From an uncultured Clostridia bacterium (GTDB lineage Bacteria; Bacillota; Clostridia; UMGS1883): DNA of 64,000 nucleotides. The stretch's first letter is position 1; every line of letters starts with the position of its first letter. Made by a program: the position numbers and the translations under genes. Positions 48,501 to 56,400 of the stretch are shown here, piece by piece. The notes below the pieces were generated by a model, which made no database searches, was not told where the DNA came from, and saw only the letters and a list, made by a program, of their open reading frames with translations. The stretch spans positions 1 to 64,000 of the forward strand of contig CANQRB010000007.1 of assembly GCA_947626145.1 (NCBI GenBank). Direction: 5' to 3'.

Positions 48501-48785
48501 CTCGTAGTCGCCGCACTTGGCATAGCCAAGCTGCCGGTCGTCTATCACAAGAAAAATGGGGGTATAGGAATCTCCGCTGAAGAGTCTTACCGACAGATAG
48601 TTTTGCTTTATTGGGTCTACCGTCAGAACAAAGGCGTATTCCCCGCCGAAGCGGCAGGGCGGGTCGGATGGCAGGGCTATACGGCAGCTCTCGCCTTTCT
48701 GCGGAGGTGCCGGAACCGTCCTCTCGCCCCGAAAGCCGTGAGCGGCCTCGCTGTCGGCGCTGCCGAAAATTATCGTGTCAAGCAT
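45558..48785 (-). CDS. Large cytoplasmic protein of unknown activity, toroid-like with Fn3 and ConA-like modules
   Basis: A 1075-residue protein with no signal peptide; the ATG follows AAGGAG. I do not recognise its family. Residues about 20-170 look like a beta-sandwich. About 180-800 are alpha-rich with repeated aromatic-rich helices (DWGGYYGELGQSLYILEPLI, YTYEGAWKSMAGLGVIGSEL, YVGNYGETANYLPEWVYRTW), typical of alpha/alpha-toroid lyases and hydrolases. An Fn3-like domain (about 860-940, WKHAAGAVGYRIYRDGTAIA) and a ConA-like module (about 960-1075, GGIMLRESAEANARYAFLGY) follow. Fn3 and ConA-like modules are unusual in a protein with no export signal. It shares a divergent promoter region with the GH88 operon, which suggests intracellular processing of the same oligosaccharides. 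It could be a new lyase or glycosidase family. Confidence 0.6.
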   Translation of the reverse strand: MLDTIIFGSADSEAAHGFRGERTVPAPPQKGESCRIALPSDPPCRFGGEYAFVLTVDPIKQNYLSVRLFSGDSYTPIFLVIDDRQLGYAKCGDYEALNLCYGGFDPPAFFYCTTAIPLRFTRGKRSLKFVLRQGQPYGDVTEVSGRIFAALTHFDPMLPPADSLEPSAKALPYKKYSMKDTDRAVKKYIKNQRTAFNSSLAALRAGEKISITKYVESMRQFCMILHEPYCPAGTAEKKGEAVRLVLDCIDLYVRDYFADVRSLARTSHQSDWGGYYGELGQSLYILEPLIRDDSILGSAAFDSYLNEPFDCPTKEGEFSLDASGLTRKEAWEKCLKANFDFASARQSYIYNQTYYTYEGAWKSMAGLGVIGSELYIGDEKCRRILREALGLANWLGEHRLTDENGRELDLYHCLFHHDREAVFTEDFIQVVCKGRARQLTDENGDFVRRRPYGANYRPLTVECMTRENGYVGNYGETANYLPEWVYRTWNHGDRDLSDEIMRAALKNIHSRGFMRYQTVDADGNRIMHMEQGIDERNPTLPGKIAYATDIHDGRRFLFASLLGHMEEEPLRYYGPEWEEYRLYAKEAVDFARQQRLDGRLDFIIDDLAANYNDFRIDRTVREILSGEPTHFLPHTDYRLYKDENVRGETEFAWVDIDNLTLSLRDGDTSVFAALNLRNRGYSAVGRAHVRQGGAVQLMQFATDGIFEEDGKYIRPDNVNMDFIADDPSVLKDFAAAPQALCGEELPITYQKGIGHVLRENLEADTPFSGYPDVIWAKLGRYFIIVNTTRTAYENARSFTVPVPERGRIYDMRSRAYVSAPDGKLTVPPITALVLRLKTADGELPPSRVNILNVLHDVDGNLLQWKHAAGAVGYRIYRDGTAIAEAEGNIYRDMDVKKGDAHTYTVTAFGDNGEGTPSCPKTAVLTGGTAGFTIGSGPTGFGEGDDYRALERDIRDSMTFTARAAAKDIVLTEELREGGIMLRESAEANARYAFLGYEKGRPVFRVRTRNTMYCPFGKLSPLRFDLDELGPFLRLERDFGSQTVSAFTSRDGENWQLLRKETFPAPEILYAGTVKF

Positions 48786-48811
48786 ATCCTATCAGCTCCT
48801 TATTATAAATT

Positions 48812-48840
48812 ATGATAATCCATTTCTCCGCAAAAATCAA
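48812..48840 (-). promoter_or_regulatory. Promoter of the 1075-residue gene
   Basis: Minus strand: TTGATT (48835-48840), 17 bp, TATCAT (48812-48817), 26 bases before the start codon. It is a weak match, and a family 2 half-site lies 14 bp further upstream. Confidence 0.45.
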
Positions 48841-48854
48841 TAGCCATTTTAACC

Positions 48855-48895
48855 GCAAAATTGCCAAAATGTATGATACCATTTCGGTAATTTCA
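48855..48895. promoter_or_regulatory. Divergent AraC-type operator, family 2
   Basis: The minus strand of 48855-48873 is identical over 19 bases to 41137-41155 (TACATTTTGGCAATTTTGC). On the plus strand, 48877-48895 (TACCATTTCGGTAATTTCA) is a variant pointing the other way. The pair sits between two divergent promoters and could control both. Confidence 0.7.
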
Positions 48896-48921
48896 CAGTG
48901 CAAAACGGCAGCATTATTTCT

Positions 48922-48950
48922 TTGCCTTATGCCTTAAATTCTGGTACAAT
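48922..48950 (+). promoter_or_regulatory. Promoter of the GH88-GH43-kinase-GH51 operon
   Basis: TTGCCT (48922-48927), 17 bp, TACAAT (48945-48950), about 20 bases upstream of the proposed start. Confidence 0.65.
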
Positions 48951-48970
48951 GAATTTGGGAAGTGATTGTT

Positions 48971-50044
48971 TTGAATATAAGTGAGATTTGGCAAAAAATT
49001 GACGAAAAGCTCAGTCGCGTGGCCCTGCGGTCAGCGGACAAGATTCCTTATACGGCCATTGACGGCGTCCACGACGACAAGGCAGTTTCCGATATTACCT
49101 GGTGGACAAACGGCTTTTGGCCGGGCCTCATGTGGCTGATGTATGTGGGTACGGACCGGGACTGCTACAGGACAGCCGCCGAAAAGGCGGAAGAAAAGCT
49201 GGACGCGGCCTTTGAAAGCTACGACGGTCTGCACCATGACGTGGGCTTTATGTGGCATATTTCATCCGGTGTTGATTATCGGCTGTTCAAGGGCCGAAGC
49301 TCACGGCTCCGCACCCTTTACGCCGCCGATCTTCTTGCGGCCAGATTTAATCCCATGGGGCGGTTCATCCGTTCCTGGAATGACGACCACAACGGCTGGG
49401 TCATCATCGACAGCATGATGAATATTCCTTTACTTTACTGGGCGGCAAAGGAGCACGGCGACAAAAGGTATGAGTACATTGCCCGGCTCCACGCCGACAC
49501 GGTGATGAGAACTCATCTCAGGCCCGACGGGTCTGTCAATCACATCGTCAGCCTCGATCCCGCCGACGGCCATGTCATCGAAACCTTCGGCGGCCAGGGC
49601 TACGGCGTGGGCTCATCCTGGTCAAGAGGTCAGGCCTGGGCGATTTACGGCTTTGCTCTCAGTTACATACACACGGGTGAAGAGAAATATCTGGAAGCGG
49701 CAAAAAGGGCGGCGGACTATTTTATCGCCTGCACCGAAAAGACCGGATGGATTGCGAGGATAGACTTCCGTGCTCCTGAGGAGCCGAAGCTCATCGACAC
49801 CTCCGCCTCGGCCATAGCCGCCTGCGGACTCTTGGAGCTGGGTGAAGAAAAATACCGCACCGCAGCCCTCAGCATACTTTCGGCTCTTGAAAAATACTGT
49901 GATTTTGATCCGGAAACGGATCCCCTCCTCCTTATGGGCAGCGAGGCCTACCACGGCCGCCGCCATATGCCTTTGATCTACGGCGATTATTTCTTTGTCG
50001 AGGCGGTCTACAAGCTGATGGGCAACAAGTTTTTGTTCTGGTGA
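48971..50044 (+). CDS. GH88 unsaturated glucuronyl hydrolase
   Basis: A 357-residue cytoplasmic enzyme. A TTG at 48971 is the likely start: GGGAAG lies about 9 bases before it, whereas the upstream GTG at 48962 touches that site. Family features of GH88: D90 in HHDVGFMWHISSGVDYRL, the candidate catalytic acid, D147 in WVIIDSMMNIPLLYWAAKEH, GSSWSRGQAWAIYGFALSY, and DTSASAIAACGLLEL near the end. Such enzymes remove the 4,5-unsaturated uronate that a polysaccharide lyase leaves on the non-reducing end. This ties the cytoplasmic pathway to the secreted lyase-like proteins of this locus. GH105 is the nearest alternative, but the HDVGF and IIDSMMN spacing favours GH88. Confidence 0.88.
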   Translation: MNISEIWQKIDEKLSRVALRSADKIPYTAIDGVHDDKAVSDITWWTNGFWPGLMWLMYVGTDRDCYRTAAEKAEEKLDAAFESYDGLHHDVGFMWHISSGVDYRLFKGRSSRLRTLYAADLLAARFNPMGRFIRSWNDDHNGWVIIDSMMNIPLLYWAAKEHGDKRYEYIARLHADTVMRTHLRPDGSVNHIVSLDPADGHVIETFGGQGYGVGSSWSRGQAWAIYGFALSYIHTGEEKYLEAAKRAADYFIACTEKTGWIARIDFRAPEEPKLIDTSASAIAACGLLELGEEKYRTAALSILSALEKYCDFDPETDPLLLMGSEAYHGRRHMPLIYGDYFFVEAVYKLMGNKFLFW

Positions 50045-50052
50045 GGTGGCTT

Positions 50053-51582
50053 ATGATACACAATCCCATAATCCGCGGCTTTAACCCCGACCCGTCAGTG
50101 ATACGCATCGGGGAGGACTATTATATAGCCGCGTCCACCTTTGAGTGGTGGCCGGGGGTGAGCATATACCGCTCCGGTGACCTGAAGCATTGGCGGCTGG
50201 CCTGCCGTCCCTTGAAAAATCTGGACTTTATCGGCGTTCCCGACGGCGGCGGCATCTGGGCGCCGGATCTGTCCTATGACGGAGAGAAAATTTATCTTGT
50301 TTACACCGTGGTGCGGGAGCGCGGCCCCATGATGGATACCGACAACTATCTCGTCACCGCCGACAGCATTGACGGCTCCTGGTCCGAGCCGGTATATCTC
50401 AACTCCATGGGCTTCGATCCCTCTCTTTTCCACGATCGGGACGGACGCAAGTGGCTGGTAAATCTTGACAATCATTACGGCGAGAAGCAACGCTTCAACG
50501 GCCTCTACATACAGGAGTACGATCCCAAAGCGAAGGCCCTCACCGGAGAATCGCGGCTCCTTTACCGGGAACCCAGGGGCGAGCTGGTGGAGGGCTCGCA
50601 CCTCTACAATTTCGACGGTAAATACTATCTTCTCAAGGCTCAGGGCGGCACCGGCGAGCGCCATTCGGCACAGCTTTCCCGTTCCGACAGCCTTTTCGGC
50701 CCCTGGGAGGACTGCTCCTTTATCCTGCTCCACTCCAGAGACAATCCCGCCCTGCCGCTCCAAAAGGCGGGCCATGCCGACTTGGTGGATACCCCCTCGG
50801 GAGAGCTGTACATGGTTCATCTGGCGGCCAGATACTCCTCGCCGGGGCACTGCTTTTTCGGCCGGGAAACCTGCATCCAGCGAGTGGAGTGGACGGAGGA
50901 CGGTTGGCTGAGGCTCAAAGACGGAGGGCAAAATCCCCATGTTGAGGTGCCCGAGCCGGAGAACGTGGAGGAGCGGCCTTTTCCGCCTGAGAACGGGATT
51001 TATGATTTCACAAAGGAAAAGGAGCTGTCCGGCTGCTTCCAGTCTCTTCGCCGTCCTTTGTGTGAAGATATGAGGCTCACAGGCGAGGGGCTCCTTTTGC
51101 GGGGAAGGGACGGGCTGAACAGCTGTTTTACCCAGACCCTTTTGGCCCGGCGCATTGACCGGGCAAAGGTGAGCATAAGCACGAGACTGGCCTTTGAGCC
51201 CGAATGTGAAAAGCATCTTGCTGGGCTGGTGCTGATCTACGACACCTGCCATTGGCACTATGTATATGTCACCCGCAGCGGCGTCAGGCAAGTGCGGGTC
51301 CTGACCTGTGACGAAAAGCGGCTGTACTATCCGGAGGGGGTCGTGGCCGTCCCCGATGGGAACGACATTATCCTGCGGGCGGAAATAAACGGAGCAGAGC
51401 TGAGGTTTTACTGCGACGGCGGCCAAGGCGAAAGGCCCGTCGGCGACCCGCTGAATATGAATATCCTCACCGACGAGCACGTCTACATGGGCTTTACCGG
51501 AGCCATGGCCGGGCTTTGCTGCCAGGATATGCTGCACAAGAAAAAATGGGCGGCGTTCCGGTACATGAGGTATGAATCATGA
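50053..51582 (+). CDS. GH43 beta-xylosidase / arabinofuranosidase with C-terminal ConA-like domain
   Basis: A 509-residue cytoplasmic GH43. The ATG at 50053 follows GTGAGGTGG. The five-bladed propeller (about 1-300) opens NPIIRGFNPDPSVIRIGEDY with catalytic base D13. D122 in GFDPSLFHDRDG is the likely pKa modulator and E180 in ELVEGSHLYNF the likely acid. The C-terminal half is the beta-sandwich usual in GH43 xylosidases (GLVLIYDTCHWHYVYVTRSG). Length and layout fit exo-acting beta-xylosidase or alpha-L-arabinofuranosidase; sequence alone does not separate them. The stop overlaps the next start (ATGA). Confidence 0.88.
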   Translation: MIHNPIIRGFNPDPSVIRIGEDYYIAASTFEWWPGVSIYRSGDLKHWRLACRPLKNLDFIGVPDGGGIWAPDLSYDGEKIYLVYTVVRERGPMMDTDNYLVTADSIDGSWSEPVYLNSMGFDPSLFHDRDGRKWLVNLDNHYGEKQRFNGLYIQEYDPKAKALTGESRLLYREPRGELVEGSHLYNFDGKYYLLKAQGGTGERHSAQLSRSDSLFGPWEDCSFILLHSRDNPALPLQKAGHADLVDTPSGELYMVHLAARYSSPGHCFFGRETCIQRVEWTEDGWLRLKDGGQNPHVEVPEPENVEERPFPPENGIYDFTKEKELSGCFQSLRRPLCEDMRLTGEGLLLRGRDGLNSCFTQTLLARRIDRAKVSISTRLAFEPECEKHLAGLVLIYDTCHWHYVYVTRSGVRQVRVLTCDEKRLYYPEGVVAVPDGNDIILRAEINGAELRFYCDGGQGERPVGDPLNMNILTDEHVYMGFTGAMAGLCCQDMLHKKKWAAFRYMRYES

Positions 51583-53456
51583 GTGAGCTTATATTCCTGG
51601 AACCGGTCTTTAAAAAGGCAATATGGGGCGGCGATAAGCTGAAGCGGGTCTACGGCTTTGATACCTGTGACGGTACCGGAGAGTGCTGGCTGGTCAGCGC
51701 CCACCCCGCCGGCGACTGCTCAGTCGCCTTTGGAAAATACGCCGGAATGAAGCTGTCAAGGCTCTGGAGGGAGCATGGCAGGCTCTTCGGCGGCGGCGAG
51801 GGGGATTTTCCCCTGCTCATCAAGCTCATAGACGCCAAAAGCGACCTCAGCGTTCAGGTGCATCCAGACGACGGATACGCCTTGGCCCATGAGAACAGCC
51901 GGGGCAAAACCGAGTGCTGGTACGTGCTGGACGCGGAGGAAGGGGCGGAGCTGGTGCTGGGGCACAACGCCGCTGACCGGGAGGAGCTTATGAAAATGGC
52001 CGGTGAAGGCCGCTGGAACGAGCTTCTCCGCCGCACATCGGTAAAGGAAGGCGACTTCTTCCAGCTTGAGCCGGGAACCGTCCACGCTCTCTGCGGAGGA
52101 GTGACCGTTCTCGAAACACAACAGAGCAGCGACATTACCTATCGGCTCTACGATTACGGTCGCCTTGAAAACGGCAGGCCCCGTCAGCTCCATCTGGAAA
52201 AAGGGCTGGAGGTCGTGACCTGCCCCTATGTTCCGCCCGAGGACGAACGGGAAGTCACCGCCGACGGGAGCTGCCGCTGGGAAAGGCTGGTGACCTGTGA
52301 GTTTTATACCGTGGAAAAAATCACCGTTGACGGTAATGCGGCCCTTGAATGGCCATCCTATGCAGCCCTGGCCGTTATAGGCGGCAGCGGAACGGCGGAC
52401 GGAACTCCCCTTCGGGCCGGCAGCGCCTTTATCGTACCGGCCGGCCACGGCAGAGTGGGGCTGGAGGGGCAACTAATCCTAATAGCAGCCCGCCCCGCCG
52501 AGCTGTATTTGGGAGTGGATCTTGGCGGCACGAATATCGCCGCCGGTCTTGTGGACGAGAAAGGCCGCATCCTTCGGAAGGCATCGGTTCCCACTATGGC
52601 TATGCGGCCCATAGGCGAGATAATTGACGATATGGCGTCTCTCTGCCGCTCCGTTGCCGGAATGAGCTATACTTCCGTTAAGGCCGTGGGCGTGGGCTGT
52701 CCCGGGACCGTTGACCACCGAAGCGGCACGGTGCGCTATTCCAATAACATACCCATGAAGGACGTGCCTTTGGCGGCCATGCTGAAAGAGCGTCTGGGCA
52801 GACCCGTCGTTTTGGAGAACGACGCGAACGCCGCCGCCTTGGGCGAGTGGACCGTCAGCGGCGGAAACAGCCTTGTGCTTATAACTCTCGGCACCGGAGT
52901 GGGAGGCGGAGCCATCCTTGACGGCGGCCTTTACAGGGGCTTCAACGGGGCGGGCTTCGAGCCCGGACATATGCTCATCGACCCTGATGGCCCGGCCTGC
53001 ACCTGCGGCAATCGGGGCTGCTGGGAGAGCTTGGCCTCGGCCACGGCCCTTGTCCGCCAGACCGGTGAGGCCATGGAGGCCGACAGCGGCAGCCTCATGC
53101 ACGAGTGGGTTAAAAACAATGGCCTTGACGGACGGACGGCCTTTGCCTGTGCCGCCTTGGGAGACGCCTGTGCCATAAAGGTGAGGGACGGGTATATCCG
53201 CCATGTGGGCCGGGGACTGGCCTCGCTGCTGAACCTCCTTCAGCCGGAGGTCATAGCCATAGGCGGCGGGATATCCAACGAGGGCGAGAGCTTTATTGCC
53301 CCTCTGCGGGATTTCGTTTACGCCCTTGATTTTAATAAATACTGCAAAAAAACGCTGATAAGGGCCGCGCGGCTCCGTGACGGGGCCGGTATTGTCGGCG
53401 CGGCGGTCAGCGCTAAAAATAAATATGGAGAAAAAAGGAGAGAAAATTATGATTAA
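51579..53456 (+). CDS. Phosphomannose isomerase-ROK sugar kinase fusion
   Basis: A 625-residue two-enzyme protein. Residues 1-305 are a type I mannose-6-phosphate isomerase: VFKKAIWGGDKLKRVYGFDT, metal-binding LSVQVHPDDGYAL, KTECWYVL and PGTVHALCGG. Residues 309-625 are a ROK kinase: ATP site YLGVDLGGTNIAAGLVDEKG, DNDANAAALGEW-like VVLENDANAAALGEW, EPGHMLID and the zinc motif CTCGNRGCWES. The two parts are joined in frame with no sign of a frameshift. The obvious reading is a hexose kinase (mannose, fructose or glucose) channelled to fructose-6-phosphate via the isomerase. It overlaps the GH43 before it by 4 bases and the giant hydrolase after it by 8. Confidence 0.88.
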   Translation: MSELIFLEPVFKKAIWGGDKLKRVYGFDTCDGTGECWLVSAHPAGDCSVAFGKYAGMKLSRLWREHGRLFGGGEGDFPLLIKLIDAKSDLSVQVHPDDGYALAHENSRGKTECWYVLDAEEGAELVLGHNAADREELMKMAGEGRWNELLRRTSVKEGDFFQLEPGTVHALCGGVTVLETQQSSDITYRLYDYGRLENGRPRQLHLEKGLEVVTCPYVPPEDEREVTADGSCRWERLVTCEFYTVEKITVDGNAALEWPSYAALAVIGGSGTADGTPLRAGSAFIVPAGHGRVGLEGQLILIAARPAELYLGVDLGGTNIAAGLVDEKGRILRKASVPTMAMRPIGEIIDDMASLCRSVAGMSYTSVKAVGVGCPGTVDHRSGTVRYSNNIPMKDVPLAAMLKERLGRPVVLENDANAAALGEWTVSGGNSLVLITLGTGVGGGAILDGGLYRGFNGAGFEPGHMLIDPDGPACTCGNRGCWESLASATALVRQTGEAMEADSGSLMHEWVKNNGLDGRTAFACAALGDACAIKVRDGYIRHVGRGLASLLNLLQPEVIAIGGGISNEGESFIAPLRDFVYALDFNKYCKKTLIRAARLRDGAGIVGAAVSAKNKYGEKRRENYD

Positions 53457-56400
53457 GAAGGTTATGGGGCTCTTGACGGCGGCGGTGATGGCCTTGGGCG
53501 TTATGCCAGGGATAGCCGTCGCCGCGGCGCCGGAGTATTCCGCGTCCCGGCTCAGGGCGGCCGGTGAGGAGCTGTTTATCGCTCCCGATCCGCAGGACAC
53601 CTCGATTTTTGACAGGCCCGTGGCCGACTACTGGCCCGGCTGGACCGTGGACGGGACTCACGCCACCGTAAATTACAGGTATTACGGAGACTTTGGCGAC
53701 TGTGTGGTTCAGTTTTACAGGGACGGAAAGGGTACCGACTTCACAAAAGATGAGTCCTTTTTTGAGAACGCTCAGAGCAATACCGGCAAGGGACGGCTCA
53801 TCGCCCCCGGCGACGGTCTGGGCAGGGGAGAGGACTTCATTGTGCTGGACTATAACCTGAAAATCGGCGATGCCGGCGTGTGCTATCACGATTACTATTT
53901 CCGCGACGCCGAGGGTCGGCTAATTCTGGCCGTCCGTTACGATATCAACGGGGTTTTCGCGGCGGTCTCGGCAAATGATATGACCGATTTGGGCGCGATT
54001 CTGGAGCGGGACGTCAGCGCCGTCCAGCCTTTTTCTCTGGCGTTCTGGAACAGTGACGGCAGGCACACCGTTTTGCTTGAGCAGGACGGAAACTGCATTT
54101 ACACAAACACCCTTGACGGCGAACTTAACGGCTTCGGCGGTATCGATGTCTACATTGGGTACTACAACGGCGACGTCACGCATACCGGCATCGGCGGTCT
54201 TAAGATAACCGGCGGCAGCTTTGACGGAATGACTCCGGAGAAGGCCCTGGCCGCCATAGACATACCCTACAATATTGATGGCAGCATTGATCTGCCAAAA
54301 GAAATTTTCGGCAGGAAGATAGGTTGGAGCGCCCTTGCCGCTGCGGGCGACAGCACCGTATATACTACCGTTACGGCGGAAATTGACGGAAAAAAGAGAG
54401 ATTTTGACATAATGTTTATGGGAAAAAATGACAATATAGCCGCCGCCTACACAAAGGATGGCGATCCTCTGGCTGACAGCAGTATGCATCTTGCGCTGAG
54501 AACCGCCGACGGCTGGCGGGAGCTTAACTTTGGCCTCGGCGTCCTCTTTGCCGGAGCCGACCTTGAGGACGGCACTCCGGCGGGTACGACAAGGATACTT
54601 AAAAAGCCCTGGCTTTACAGGACGGCGGAGGGGAAGATCGCCGTTGCCGCCACTACCTGCTATATCGGCGGCGGCAATGAGAGGCTTGAGCTTTGGGAAA
54701 CCGATGACCTTGTACACTTCACTCCCGTGACCGGCGAGGCCGAGGGCTATGCCAACGCCGACAGAGTGCGCCTCACCGGCATAAACGGCAAGGTCACCGG
54801 TCTGCTGGATTTGACGGAGGACGAGGCCGCTTATCTTGAGAAAAAGCTGGGCGAGGTAACAAATACCTCCGTCGATCCCGTCCGCGTCGTTACGAAGCCG
54901 GGCACGGCGGTCACCGAACTGCCCGGACTTACGGCCCATTACAGCGATGGCTCCACTGAGGTTATACCTGTGGAATGGAACGGGAGCGAGCTTGCCTCCA
55001 TCGACTTCAACAAGGCCGGAGTCTACACCGTGAGGGGTCGGGCCGCCGTGGCTGATTACCCCAGCCCGATGATAACCGGCCGGGCCGACCCTGTAATCTA
55101 TAACTATAACGGAAAATATTATTTTATTGCCACCGATGAGACCGGCGGCCAGAAGAACCTTTATCTTCGGGAATCCGACACGGTAGACGGGCTGGCGTCG
55201 GCACAGGATAACCTGATATTCCAAGGCCGTCCCTCCGGCGACATGAGCGGCTGCAACTGGGCCCCCGAGCTCCATGTGATAGGCGGCAAACTCCGCTGCC
55301 TCTTTGCGTCGGGCACCCGCGGTACCTGGGACAGCGTACAGAGCCGCATAATGACCTGTGACGGCGACCCCAAAGACATCAAATCGTGGAGCGAGCCGGT
55401 TCGCGTAACAAAAGCCGACGGCTCGGAGCTCATAACCAACGGCATCACTCTCGACATGACATATTTCGAGGCCGACGGCAAGCATTATTACTGCTGGGCC
55501 GAGCGACCCATCGACGCCCTGGGGATAGGAAATTCTCAGCTTGTCATAGCCGAAACGGATCCGGCCGATCCCACCAAAATAACCACTGCTCCCTCGGTCA
55601 TAAGGGTGCCGTCCTTCGCCTGGGACCGTCAGACCGCCACGGTTGACGAGGGCCCGAACGTGCTTGTGCATGACAACAAGCTCTATATGACCTTCTCCGG
55701 CAGCGGCGTGGATCCCACCTATCGGCTCGGCCTCCTCACCGCCGAAGTGGGAGCCAACCTCCTTGACCCCGACAGCTGGACCGTCTCGGGCTATCCCGTC
55801 CTCGACACCGTGCACGTCGACGGCGAGCCCGGCCCCGGCCACAACTCCTTTGCAAAGGACGAGTACGGCAGGGACATCATTGTTGTACACTATATGCCCG
55901 CCGGTACAAATCACAGAAATATGACCGTACGCACAGTACATTACGGCTTTGACGGCGAGCCAATCCTGTACATGACGGCCGACCGCTATCTCAGGCCTGA
56001 ATACAGGGACGTTACGGCGACGGTATATGTGGACGACGGCGCCGCGGGAGAGGATGAACTTGAGCTGGAGGGCATTCTTGCCCGTATAAACATACCCAAT
56101 CCAGAAAACGTCCGTGGAAATATCACCCTCCCCACCGAAAGTGAAGGGGCGGAGATAAGCTGGAGCTCAAGCGATCCGGCCATTTCTCCTGACGGCGTTG
56201 TCACCCGCGGCGATACAGACAAAAAAGTTATACTTACCGCCACGGCGGTTAAGAACGGCAAAACCGCGACCCGCACCTATGAGCTTGTCGTAAAGGCCAA
56301 GCCCGCGGAGAAGGAAAAGGCGGGCTACCTCTATGCCTATTTCCGCGGAAGTGTCAACGGGGAGCAGGAAGTGCAGCAAATTCATCTGGCGGTCAGCGAC

